This document shows, piece after piece, positions 26,755 to 36,449 of a DNA stretch of 64,000 nucleotides. The position numbers were made by a program, and so were the translations under genes. Position 1 is the stretch's first letter. Every line of letters begins with the position of its first letter. Source of the DNA: Pseudomonas sp. GGS8 (GTDB lineage: Bacteria; Pseudomonadota; Gammaproteobacteria; Pseudomonadales; Pseudomonadaceae); NCBI RefSeq assembly GCF_024168645.1, contig NZ_JALJWF010000001.1, forward strand, positions 3,661,501 through 3,725,500. Reading direction: 5' to 3'. The notes under the pieces were generated by a model. It worked only from the letters and a program-made list of their open reading frames with translations. It searched no databases and was not told the origin of the DNA.

Positions 26755-27645
26755 TTACTTATCGCGAATCGAGAAATTCGCCATGTGTTCCAGGCCCTTG
26801 ATCAGCGCCGAGTGGTCCCAGTTGCTGCCACCGATGGCCGCGCAGGTGCTGAACACTTGCTGGGCATTGGCGGTGTTCGGCAGGTTGATGTTCAGCTCGC
26901 GCGCACCGGCCAGGGCCAGGTTCAGGTCCTTCTGGTGCAGGCTGATGCGGAAGCCCGGGTCGAAGGTGCCTTTGATCATGCGTTCGCCGTGCACTTCGAG
27001 GATCTTTGACGAGGCGAAGCCACCCATCAGCGCTTCACGCACCTTCGCTGGGTCGGCGCCGTTTTTTGAAGCGAACAGCAGCGCTTCAGCCACGGCCTGG
27101 ATGTTCAGCGCGACGATGATCTGGTTCGCCACTTTCGCGGTTTGCCCGTCGCCGTTGCCACCGACCAGGGTGATGTTCTTGCCCATGGCCTGGAACAGCG
27201 GCAGGGCGCGTTCGAAGGCATCGGCCTCGCCGCCGACCATGATGCTCAGGGTCGCAGCCTTGGCGCCGACTTCACCGCCGGAGACCGGGGCGTCGAGGTA
27301 TTGCGCGCCTTTTTCGTTGATTTTGGCGGCGAAGGTTTTGGTGGCCGTCGGCGAGATCGAGCTCATGTCGATCACGACTTTGCCCTTGCTGACGCCCGCC
27401 GCAACACCGTCGGCGCGGAACAGCACGTCATCGACCTGCGGGGTATCCGGCACCATGACGATGATGAATTCGGCTTCCTGGGCGACTTCTTTCGGGTTGG
27501 CCAGCGCGACGGCGCCAGCAGCCACCAGGTCGGCAGGTGCGGCGTCGTGGTGCGCCGACAGGAACAGGCTGTGACCGGCTTTCTGCAGGTTCAACGCCAT
27601 TGGGTGGCCCATGATGCCGGTGCCGATAAATCCGATTTTAGCCAT
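26755..27645 (-). CDS. glxR: Tartronate semialdehyde reductase GlxR
   Basis: A 296-aa beta-hydroxyacid dehydrogenase. Rossmann motif KIGFIGTGIMGHPMA at residues 3-17, substrate motif DAPVSGGEVGA near 119-129, and the catalytic Lys region KVANQIIVALN near 170-180. It reduces tartronate semialdehyde (made by Gcl) to glycerate with NAD(P)H. The start at MAKIGFIG has AGAGGA upstream; longer frames are not conserved. Confidence 0.94.
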   Translation of the reverse strand: MAKIGFIGTGIMGHPMALNLQKAGHSLFLSAHHDAAPADLVAAGAVALANPKEVAQEAEFIIVMVPDTPQVDDVLFRADGVAAGVSKGKVVIDMSSISPTATKTFAAKINEKGAQYLDAPVSGGEVGAKAATLSIMVGGEADAFERALPLFQAMGKNITLVGGNGDGQTAKVANQIIVALNIQAVAEALLFASKNGADPAKVREALMGGFASSKILEVHGERMIKGTFDPGFRISLHQKDLNLALAGARELNINLPNTANAQQVFSTCAAIGGSNWDHSALIKGLEHMANFSIRDK

Positions 27646-27700
27646 GAGAAAATCCTCTTGTTTTTTGTGTGGCTCCCGGCTCTGGACCGATGAGCTCTTT

Positions 27701-27830
27701 GTGGCGAGGGGGCTTGCCCCCGTTGGGTCGCGAAGCGGCCCCAAAACTGTTTGCGCAGTGAATCAGGTAGAGCGCGTGTGCAGGTTTTACGACTGCTTCG
27801 CAGCCGAACGGGGGCAAGCCCCCTCGCCAC
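27701..27830. repeat. REPIN, GGCGAGGGGGCTTGCCCCCG type
   Basis: Outer arms (27701-27724 and 27807-27830) are perfect inverted copies, and inner GCGAAGC/GCTTCGC segments also pair, so the whole 130 bp can fold. A third REP variant in this window. It lies between hyi and glxR. Confidence 0.9.
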
Positions 27831-27833
27831 ACG

Positions 27834-28616
27834 TCAGATTGCGTTATGCGTTTTCAACCAGCCCAGACCCGCTTCAGTCGTGGTCAGCGGCTTGTATTCA
27901 CAGCCGACCCAACCCTGATAACCGATGCGGTCCAGGTGTTCGAACAGGAAGCGGTAGTTGATTTCACCGGTGCCCGGTTCGTTGCGCCCTGGGTTGTCCG
28001 CCAATTGCACGTGGTTGATCTCGTCCAGGTGCGCGGCCATGGTGCGGGCCAGGTCGCCTTCCATGATTTGCATGTGATAGATGTCGTATTGCAGGAACAG
28101 GTTGGCGCTGCCGACCTGTTCGCGAATCGATAGGGCTTGCGCCGTGTTGTTCAGGTAGAAGCCCGGAATGTCGCGGGTGTTGATCGCTTCCATCACCAGT
28201 TTGATGCCCACCGCTTGCAGCTTGTCCGCCGCGTACTTGAGGTTGGCGACGAAGGTTTTTTCCACGGTGGCCTCGTCGCCGCCTTGTGGACGAATACCGG
28301 CCAGGCAGTTGACCTGGGTGTTGCCCAGCACTTGGGCGTAGGCGATGGCCAGGTCGACACCGGCGCGGAATTCTTCGACCCGATCCGGCAGGCAAGCGAT
28401 GCCACGCTCGCCCTTGGCCCAGTCACCGGCCGGCAGGTTGAACAGCACCTGGGTCAAGCCATTGGCATCGAGCCTGGCCTTGATGTCGGCAGAGCTGAAG
28501 TCATAGGGGAACAGGTATTCGACACCGCTGAAACCGGCCTTGGCGGCAGCGTCGAAACGGGCAAGAAAATCCTGCTCGGTGAACAGCATGGACAGGTTGG
28601 CTGCGAAACGCGGCAT
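27834..28616 (-). CDS. hyi: Hydroxypyruvate isomerase
   Basis: A 260-aa TIM-barrel protein of the Hyi/xylose-isomerase-like family. Typical blocks: FAANLSMLFTE at the start, EAINTRDIPGFYL, QYDIYHMQIMEGDL and VGCEYKPLTTTEAGLGW. It interconverts hydroxypyruvate and tartronate semialdehyde. It comes 48 bp after gcl in the same direction. Confidence 0.94.
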   Translation of the reverse strand: MPRFAANLSMLFTEQDFLARFDAAAKAGFSGVEYLFPYDFSSADIKARLDANGLTQVLFNLPAGDWAKGERGIACLPDRVEEFRAGVDLAIAYAQVLGNTQVNCLAGIRPQGGDEATVEKTFVANLKYAADKLQAVGIKLVMEAINTRDIPGFYLNNTAQALSIREQVGSANLFLQYDIYHMQIMEGDLARTMAAHLDEINHVQLADNPGRNEPGTGEINYRFLFEHLDRIGYQGWVGCEYKPLTTTEAGLGWLKTHNAI

Positions 28617-28664
28617 GGTGATCTCCTGTAAAAATATGTGCCTGTAGCAGGTGTCAGGTCATTC

Positions 28665-30440
<1,776 letters not shown>

Positions 30441-30466
30441 TGTTTTGTGCCTCTTACGTTTTGTAA

Positions 30467-30476
30467 TTGTATACAA
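30467..30476. promoter_or_regulatory. TTGTATACAA operator-like palindrome 1
   Basis: A perfect 10-bp palindrome 27 bp before the gcl start. The same sequence recurs at 30605-30614. Such AT-rich TTGTATACAA boxes are typical of GntR-family (FadR subfamily) sites; the regulator is not in this window. Confidence 0.6.
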
Positions 30477-30604
30477 GTGGCTTTGTGCAGAGTGTATTCA
30501 CGGCGGACGGCGCAGGTCAATCCATTTTCTCAAGCGGCTGTTTCATTCGTCGGAAGCCCAAATAACTGTGGATTTTCGTCGCATGTCGCGCTTCTCGAGA
30601 ATTA

Positions 30605-30614
30605 TTGTATACAA
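30605..30614. promoter_or_regulatory. TTGTATACAA operator-like palindrome 2
   Basis: Second copy, 138 bp from the first and 92 bp before the divergent GlcG-like gene. Flanking AT-rich DNA suggests a promoter here. Paired sites suggest common control of the two divergent units. Confidence 0.6.
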
Positions 30615-30706
30615 AAAAATAATTAATTGTGTTCTATTTGTTGTATCGGATTGCGCAACACAAAGCAATCCAACGGCTTTCCCAATAACAAAATGAGGAC
30701 GGCACC

Positions 30707-31147
30707 ATGAGCGCTTTAACCTTGAAAGTCGCAGTCAACCTGGCTGATCAGGCCATCACCGCAGGGCGGGCCATCTCTGCCGCGCCATTGACCGTTGCCG
30801 TGCTGGACGCCGGCGGGCACTTGATAACTCTGCAACGTGAAGACGGCGCCAGCCTGCTGCGCCCGCAGATCGCCATCGGCAAGGCCTGGGGCGCGATCGC
30901 CCTGGGCAAGGGCTCACGCCTGCTGGCGCAGGACGCCCAACAACGCCCGGCCTTCTTCGCCGCGCTGAATAGCCTGGGACAGGGCAGCGTCGTCCCGGTA
31001 CCGGGCGGCGTGTTGATTCGGGATCAGCAGGGGGCTGTGTTGGGGGCGGTGGGCATCAGCGGGGATCTGTCAGATGTTGACGAGCAGTGTGCGATTCGTG
31101 CGATTGAGGGGCAGGGGTTGAGGGCGGATGCGGGGGTGGTTGGTTGA
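30707..31147 (+). CDS. GlcG/HbpS-family protein
   Basis: A 146-aa protein of the GlcG/HbpS (DUF336) family, several members of which bind heme or small acids. Typical features: TVAVLDAGGHLITLQREDGA near residues 27-46, IAIGKAWGAIALGKGSRLL, and PGGVLIRDQQGAVLGAVGISGDLSDVDEQCA. It is divergent from gcl and often accompanies glycolate or glyoxylate genes. Exact function unknown. Confidence 0.87.
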   Translation: MSALTLKVAVNLADQAITAGRAISAAPLTVAVLDAGGHLITLQREDGASLLRPQIAIGKAWGAIALGKGSRLLAQDAQQRPAFFAALNSLGQGSVVPVPGGVLIRDQQGAVLGAVGISGDLSDVDEQCAIRAIEGQGLRADAGVVG

Positions 31148-31167
31148 GCTGCGGCGTCTGAGCGAAT

Positions 31168-31264
31168 GTCATCGCGGGCAAGCCCGCTCCCACAGGTTTT
31201 TTAGGTGAACACAAAATCTGTGAACCCCCTCGATACTTGTGGGAGCGGGCTTGCCCGCGATGAC
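31168..31264. repeat. REPIN upstream of the RAYT gene
   Basis: A 97-bp inverted pair of GGGAGCGGGCTTGCCCGCG-type REPs whose ends (GTCATCGCGG and its complement) are symmetric. Its central part is almost identical to that of the REPIN at 31840-31929 on the other side of the transposase gene. Confidence 0.95.
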
Positions 31265-31358
31265 TATCTAGCGGACACATCCACTAAAAGTCTGCTCCCA
31301 CCCTCTGGTATTTACAGGTCTAGCCTTCTCATGACATCAGTATGAAAGAGGCAAAGGA

Positions 31359-31817
31359 ATGCCAGATTTACCCGCTTCACACCGCTTGCGAACGGGCCGC
31401 TATGTCGAACCCAATCGAGTCTATTTACTGTCCACCAATACACTTGATCGCAAGCCGGTTTTTGCCGATTACGCTTTGGGCAGGTTGGTTGTTCATCAAT
31501 TTCGCCAGGCACAAAACACAGGGTTAGTGAATTCACTGGCATGGGTCGTTATGCCTGATCACTTCCACTGGCTGGTCGAACTGGAGAAATGTTCTCTCAG
31601 CAACCTGATGCGTCAAACCAAGTCATTGAGTGCTCGAGAGGTGAATCTTTCCAGTAATAGAACTGGGCCACTTTGGCAGCCGGGCTATCACGACCGAGCA
31701 TTGAGGAGAGAAGAAGACTTGGTGAAGATGGCCCGATATGTAGTGGCGAATCCAATGCAGGCAGGGCTTGTAGAGCGACTTGGCGACTATCCGTTGTGGG
31801 ATGCTGTCTGGCTTTAA
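31359..31817 (+). CDS. REP-associated tyrosine transposase (RAYT)
   Basis: A 152-aa member of the Y1/HUH transposase family (Tnp_REP type), thought to copy or move REP elements. The HUH motif is His68-Phe-His70 in VMPDHFHWLVE. Tyr110 in WQPGYHDRALR is a candidate for catalytic or conserved Tyr, and YVVANPMQAGLV is a typical family tail. The frame is intact with GAGG upstream of the ATG. It is bracketed by two nearly identical REPINs, the hallmark RAYT arrangement. Confidence 0.9.
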   Translation: MPDLPASHRLRTGRYVEPNRVYLLSTNTLDRKPVFADYALGRLVVHQFRQAQNTGLVNSLAWVVMPDHFHWLVELEKCSLSNLMRQTKSLSAREVNLSSNRTGPLWQPGYHDRALRREEDLVKMARYVVANPMQAGLVERLGDYPLWDAVWL

Positions 31818-31839
31818 GCTTTGAAGTTGAGTCGCCCCG

Positions 31840-31929
31840 ATCGCGGGCAAGCCCGCTCCCACAGGTTTTTAGGTGAACACAAAATCTGTGAACCCCCTCG
31901 ATCCTTGTGGGAGCGGGCTTGCCCGCGAT
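31840..31929. repeat. REPIN downstream of the RAYT gene
   Basis: A 90-bp REPIN that differs from the upstream copy by one T in a T-run and one A/C change over the shared core (about 31170-31261). Confidence 0.95.
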
Positions 31930-31948
31930 TGGGGGTTCACTCGGTCTA

Positions 31949-32554
31949 TCAGTCCGGCTCACACCCCTTGAGCACCAACCGGATAATCGTCTGCGCCGCT
32001 GCTTCATAGTCGGCCTCATCCAGCTTGGCCTTGCCGGTCACCGCGGAGATTTGCCAGTCGAAATCGGCGTAGGTCTGGGTCGCGGCCCAGATGCTGAACA
32101 TCAGGTGGTTTGGGTCGATCGGGGCGATCTGGCCGCGGTCGATCCAAGTCTGGATGCAGTCGATGTTGTGCCTGGCCTGGCCGTTGAGCTGCTCGACCAG
32201 GTCGGGGCTCAAATGCGGGGCGCCGTGCATGATTTCGCTGGCGAACACCTTGGAGGCGAAGGGCAGGTCGCGGGAGATGCGGATTTTCGAACGAATGTAG
32301 CCGCTGAGCACTTCGCTGGGCACGCCATCGGCATTGAACGGTGTCGAGGCCTGCAGGATTGGTTCGATGATGCTTTCCAGGACCTCGCGGTAGAGGTTTT
32401 CCTTGGACTTGAAGTAGTAGTAGACGTTGGGCTTGGGCAACCCGGCCTTGGCCGCGATGTCACTGGTTTTGGTCGCAGCGAAGCCCTTGTCGGCAAATTC
32501 TTCACTGGCGGCACGCAGGATCAGTTCTTTGTTGCGCTCGCGGATAGTGCTCAT
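31949..32554 (-). CDS. TetR-family transcriptional regulator (RutR-like C-terminal domain)
   Basis: A 201-aa repressor. The N-terminal helix-turn-helix covers about residues 10-55 (ILRAASEEFADKGFAATKTS, then GLPKPNVYYYFKSKENLYREVL). The C-terminal ligand domain (ISRDLPFASKVFASEIMHGAP and following) is of the YcdC/RutR type. The start at MSTIRERNK was chosen as the usual family start. The ligand and targets are not evident; it is divergent from the DUF808 gene. Confidence 0.87.
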   Translation of the reverse strand: MSTIRERNKELILRAASEEFADKGFAATKTSDIAAKAGLPKPNVYYYFKSKENLYREVLESIIEPILQASTPFNADGVPSEVLSGYIRSKIRISRDLPFASKVFASEIMHGAPHLSPDLVEQLNGQARHNIDCIQTWIDRGQIAPIDPNHLMFSIWAATQTYADFDWQISAVTGKAKLDEADYEAAAQTIIRLVLKGCEPD

Positions 32555-32688
32555 AAACCAAGGAGTTCCTTGCCTGTTCTGGCGGTTGCGCATGGTAGCA
32601 CCGGCCTCGCGCAGCGCTCAAGAATGCCCCGTGTGGCCTCGGGTCGCGTTATGCTGCGCACCATTCATTCAAGAAGGAAAACCGATTC

Positions 32689-33603
32689 ATGGCAGGAAGC
32701 AGTTTGCTGGTGCTGATCGACGACATCGCCACTGTACTGGACGATGTGGCGTTGATGACCAAAATGGCCGCGAAGAAGACCGCCGGTGTACTGGGCGACG
32801 ATCTGGCGCTCAATGCTCAGCAGGTTTCTGGCGTGCGTGCCGAGCGGGAAATCCCGGTGGTGTGGGCGGTGGCCAAGGGCTCTTTTCTCAACAAGCTGAT
32901 CCTGGTGCCTTCGGCGTTGGCCATCAGTGCGTTCATGCCATGGCTGGTTACACCGTTGCTGATGGTCGGTGGCGCTTACCTGTGCTTCGAAGGCTTCGAG
33001 AAACTCGCCCACAAATTTCTGCACAGCAAAGCCGAAGATCAGGCTGAACACGCAGAACTGGTCGAGGCCGTGGCCAATCCGGCGGTCGATCTGGTGGCGT
33101 TCGAGCAGGACAAAATCAAAGGGGCGATCCGTACCGACTTCATCCTCTCGGCGGAAATCATCGCCATCACCCTGGGCACTGTTGCTGGTGCTTCGCTGAC
33201 CCAGCAAGTGATCGTGCTCTCGGGCATTGCCATCGTCATGACTATCGGGGTCTACGGCCTGGTGGCCGGTATCGTCAAACTCGACGACCTTGGCCTGTGG
33301 CTGACCCAGAAGCCGGGCCAGATGGCCAAGAGCATTGGCGGCGGGATTCTGAGTGCCGCGCCATACATGATGAAAAGCCTGTCGGTGATCGGCACGGCGG
33401 CGATGTTTCTGGTCGGCGGCGGGATTCTGACCCATGGCGTGCCGGTGGTTCATCACTGGATCGAGAGTGTCGCCGCAGCTGCCGGTGGGGCCGGGTTTAT
33501 CGTGCCGACATTGCTCAATGCAGTGGCCGGGATTGTAGCCGGTGCGGCGGTGTTGGTGGGGGTGATGGCTGTCGGCACGCTCTGGAAAACGGTGAAAGCC
33601 TGA
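32689..33603 (+). CDS. DUF808 (YedI-like) inner-membrane protein
   Basis: A 304-aa membrane protein of the DUF808 family, function unknown. Characteristic N-terminus [21 protein letters not shown] followed by [21 protein letters not shown], then at least four hydrophobic segments (about 75-105, 150-170, 180-205 and 240-300). Single-gene unit ending at a strong terminator. Confidence 0.88.
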   Translation: MAGSSLLVLIDDIATVLDDVALMTKMAAKKTAGVLGDDLALNAQQVSGVRAEREIPVVWAVAKGSFLNKLILVPSALAISAFMPWLVTPLLMVGGAYLCFEGFEKLAHKFLHSKAEDQAEHAELVEAVANPAVDLVAFEQDKIKGAIRTDFILSAEIIAITLGTVAGASLTQQVIVLSGIAIVMTIGVYGLVAGIVKLDDLGLWLTQKPGQMAKSIGGGILSAAPYMMKSLSVIGTAAMFLVGGGILTHGVPVVHHWIESVAAAAGGAGFIVPTLLNAVAGIVAGAAVLVGVMAVGTLWKTVKA

Positions 33604-33631
33604 CCTTGTGGTGTTTGATGCACCGCACATG

Positions 33632-33669
33632 AAAAAAGGCCATTCGACGCAAATCGAATGGCCTTTTTT
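33632..33669. terminator. Bidirectional terminator
   Basis: A 16-bp perfect stem (AAAAAAGGCCATTCGA and its complement) with a 6-nt loop between the convergent DUF808 and mlaA genes. Confidence 0.95.
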
Positions 33670-33682
33670 GTTACCGGCGAAG

Positions 33683-34471
33683 TTACTCGGCGATCTGCAG
33701 TTTGCGGGCCTCGGTATACACGTAACGCACTTTTTCATACTCGAACGGTGTGTTCATCTGGCCGTAGCGGAAGCTGTTCTGATGGCGTTTGTCGATGGCG
33801 CGCAGCACCCAGATTTCCGGGTGGTTGGAGCTGACTTCGGAAACGTTCAGGAAGTTGATCGCCGATTCGCCGGTGTAGTCAACCGCCAGGCCCGCGGTGT
33901 CACGCAGGTTCGATGGGCCGAGGATCGGCAGCACGAAGTAGGCGCCGCCCGGTACGCCGTAGAAGCCCAGGGTCTGGCCGAAGTCTTCGCTCTGGCGCGG
34001 CAGGCCCATGGCGGTGGCCGGATCCCACAGGCCGGCGACACCGATGGTGGTGTTGAGCAGCAGGCGGGCGGTGGTGTTCAGCGAGCGCTGACCCTTGAAT
34101 TGCAGCAGGCTGTTCACCAGGTTCGGCACATCACCGAGGTTGTTGAAGAAGTTGCTGACACCGGAGCGCAGGAAGCTTGGGGTGACGTAGCGATAGCCGT
34201 TGACCACAGGCAGGAACACCCATTGGTCGAAACGGTAGTTGAAGTGGTAAACGCGGCGGTTCCACTCTTCCAGCGGGTCATAGACGTTCAGCGCGTTGAG
34301 CGATGAGCGTTCGAACTCGCGCTGGTCCAGGCCCGGGTTGAATTTGAGTTTGCTCAGCGGTTCCTTGAAGCCGTCTTTATCGATCACCACTGGGGCATTG
34401 GCTTTGCTGTTGTCGGCATTGGCGACGCCTGCACAGAGTAATGCTGCGATCAGCAGGAGGTATTTAGCCAC
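33683..34471 (-). CDS. mlaA: MlaA (VacJ) family outer-membrane lipid-asymmetry protein
   Basis: A 262-aa VacJ-family protein that removes mislocalised phospholipids from the outer leaflet. Family blocks: YDPLEEWNRRVYHFNYRFDQWVFLPV, SNFFNNLGDVPNLVNSLLQ, DFGQTLGFYGVPGGAYFVLP and RDTAGLAVDY. Unlike E. coli MlaA it has a signal peptide ending ANADN and no evident lipobox, since the only early Cys (position 13) is inside the hydrophobic core. It overlaps the preceding hydrolase gene by 8 bp. Confidence 0.9.
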   Translation of the reverse strand: MAKYLLLIAALLCAGVANADNSKANAPVVIDKDGFKEPLSKLKFNPGLDQREFERSSLNALNVYDPLEEWNRRVYHFNYRFDQWVFLPVVNGYRYVTPSFLRSGVSNFFNNLGDVPNLVNSLLQFKGQRSLNTTARLLLNTTIGVAGLWDPATAMGLPRQSEDFGQTLGFYGVPGGAYFVLPILGPSNLRDTAGLAVDYTGESAINFLNVSEVSSNHPEIWVLRAIDKRHQNSFRYGQMNTPFEYEKVRYVYTEARKLQIAE

Positions 34472-35762
34472 GGAAAAACTCCAGCATGGCGTCGCTGTTG
34501 ACGCGATAGTTGAGGTTGCCGCAATGGCCGCCCAATGGATAAACGGTCAGACGGTCGCCAAAGGTGCGGCGCAGAAAGCCCAGGTCGCCAGGGCCGAGGA
34601 TCACGTCGTCGGCGTTGTGCATGACGGCGATTTTCGGGCTGTCGTGCAGGTAGTCCTTCAGTGCATACAGGCTGACCTGATCGATCAGTTGCAGCAGGCT
34701 GCCGCCGTCGGTGCGGGCGCGCCACATCGGGATGACCTGCTCGGTGATATAGCAATCGAAGTCGCACTGCAGCGCGCGTTTGAGGAACGGCGTGAGGGTG
34801 GTGCCTTCGGTGATCGGGTATTTCGGTGGTGTGATCAGGCCGCGACGGTTGATCAGGTCCGAGGTAAAGGCGATGTCTGCGGCCGAGAAACGGAACGAAG
34901 TGCCGATCAGCATCGCCATCTGCTCGTTGCTCAGGTGTTGCTTGGACTGCTGGAAGTCGTAGAGCAGAGCGTCGTTGAGGTCGATATAGCCCTTCTGCTG
35001 GAAGTAGCGAGTCAGTTTGTTCAGCACCAGCTCATAGAAGGTGGTGGTGTTGTTGATGCCTTTCACCTCTGTCTGTACCAGCTTGTCCAGGTTGGTGACC
35101 GAGGTGTAAAGGTTGACCGGCGGGTTGAGCAGCAAGACTTTCTTGAAATTGAAGCTGCGACGGGTTTCATCCAGATGCGCAACAAAGGCCGCATCCAGGG
35201 CGCCGAGGCTGTAACCGGTCAGGAAATAATCGGTGACCGGCAGTTTCGGGTTTTGCGCCCGCACGGCCTGCATCACCCGGTACATGTCTTCAGCATCTTC
35301 CTTGGTCACGCCCGGGGTGGCAAAACGCGAGGCGGCGGTCATGAAGTCGAAGCTGGTGGGCGACGACAGCTGCACCACGTGATAGCCGGCCTTGTAGTAG
35401 AGCTTTTTCAGGTATTCGTTGAGGGTGCTGTCATAGCGTGCACCGGTGCCGGAGATCAGAAAAATCAACGGCGCGGCATGATCCTGCGTGGCAATGCGAT
35501 AGGTGAGTTTTTTTACCGGCCAGAAGTTGTCCGGCAGGCTGAATTCACGCTCCGGGCGCAATGTGACGCTGCGATCCTCTTGATTGATATCGCTGTCCAA
35601 CGGCAATTCCGGGCGCAACTCCGGTGGTGTCGTGGCGATGGTCGCCTCGAACGGGTTGGTCAGGGGATAGCCATAACTGGCGGCATCAATGTCGGCCGCC
35701 AGTACGGACGCACTTAAAAGCAAGCCGCCAAACAGGGCGGCGAAGCGCAAGGAACGGAGCAT
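34464..35762 (-). CDS. Periplasmic alpha/beta-hydrolase-like protein
   Basis: A 432-aa exported protein (signal peptide 1-22, ending VLAAD). The middle has an alpha/beta-hydrolase core: FLISGTGARYDST, then GYSLGALDAAFVAH with Ser185 as the likely nucleophile; near the C-terminus are ADDVILGPGDLGF and a candidate His in PLGGHCGN. Some relatives are labelled serine/threonine kinases, but no kinase motif is present. Its end overlaps mlaA, so a role in envelope lipid handling is plausible but unproven. Confidence 0.8.
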   Translation of the reverse strand: MLRSLRFAALFGGLLLSASVLAADIDAASYGYPLTNPFEATIATTPPELRPELPLDSDINQEDRSVTLRPEREFSLPDNFWPVKKLTYRIATQDHAAPLIFLISGTGARYDSTLNEYLKKLYYKAGYHVVQLSSPTSFDFMTAASRFATPGVTKEDAEDMYRVMQAVRAQNPKLPVTDYFLTGYSLGALDAAFVAHLDETRRSFNFKKVLLLNPPVNLYTSVTNLDKLVQTEVKGINNTTTFYELVLNKLTRYFQQKGYIDLNDALLYDFQQSKQHLSNEQMAMLIGTSFRFSAADIAFTSDLINRRGLITPPKYPITEGTTLTPFLKRALQCDFDCYITEQVIPMWRARTDGGSLLQLIDQVSLYALKDYLHDSPKIAVMHNADDVILGPGDLGFLRRTFGDRLTVYPLGGHCGNLNYRVNSDAMLEFFRG

Positions 35763-35983
35763 GACTAGATCCCTTAGAGGAAGGTGCCGGATGAAGTTCG
35801 CAGGCTATGACCATCGGATTTGGGCCAAAGTGCCATGCATTGGCAGCAAACAGGCCTGATTTCGGAGCAACGGTAGCAGGACGATACACTTTGCAGATAT
35901 TTGGTGAACAGTTAATTGATGTTATTTGCTTACCGCGAGCGGGGGATTAAGCTGGCCGCCGATTTCGTTTATTGGAGTGCTTC

Positions 35984-36352
35984 ATGTCCCGCCGTCTGCC
36001 CGTGATTCTGCTGCTCGTTCTTCTGCCATTGTGGCTGGCCGCCAGTTATGGCGCCCGTTATGGCTTCATGGAGGATGCTCAATGGGTGGGCATCTGCGTT
36101 GATGAGGCCAGTCGTTGGGAATGCCAGGTGCGTTCGAACCTGGGCTTGATGATTCATTTCAAGGTGCTGGGCTGGGTGGCATTGGCGGCCGCCGTGACCG
36201 GTTTTGTGCTGCCGGGGCGGGCAGGGTGGTGGGTGGCGGTATTGGCGCTGGTGTTCGGGTTTCCGGCGCTGGCGTTGTACACCACCACGTTGGCGGTGTT
36301 TGCGCTGGTGATTGCTGCTTTGCGTCTGGTCCGGGCTTCTCGTAGCGTCTGA
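35984..36352 (+). CDS. Small integral membrane protein, unknown
   Basis: A 122-aa protein with three hydrophobic segments: residues 6-22, 57-75 and a long one at about 80-115. The periplasmic loop has two Cys (GICVDEASRWECQV). TGGAG lies just before the ATG at 35984. No family recognised. Confidence 0.7.
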   Translation: MSRRLPVILLLVLLPLWLAASYGARYGFMEDAQWVGICVDEASRWECQVRSNLGLMIHFKVLGWVALAAAVTGFVLPGRAGWWVAVLALVFGFPALALYTTTLAVFALVIAALRLVRASRSV

Positions 36353-36360
36353 TAGTCAGC

Positions 36361-36427
36361 CTTCGCGGGCAAGCCCGCTCCCACAAGGATTGCGTAAACC
36401 CTGTAGGAGCGAGGCTTGCCCGCGAAG
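36361..36427. repeat. Short REPIN
   Basis: Inverted arms 36361-36385 and 36402-36427 of the GGGAGCGGGCTTGCCCGCG type (second arm with GAGCGAGGCTTGCCCGCG) and a 16-bp spacer, between convergent genes. Confidence 0.88.
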
Positions 36428-36449
36428 GGGTCATTGAATACGCTGAAGA

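Noticed and set aside
34464..35762. Serine/threonine kinase annotation for the exported protein
   Set aside because: No kinase glycine loop, VAIK lysine or HRD motif; the GYSLG nucleophile supports an alpha/beta hydrolase.
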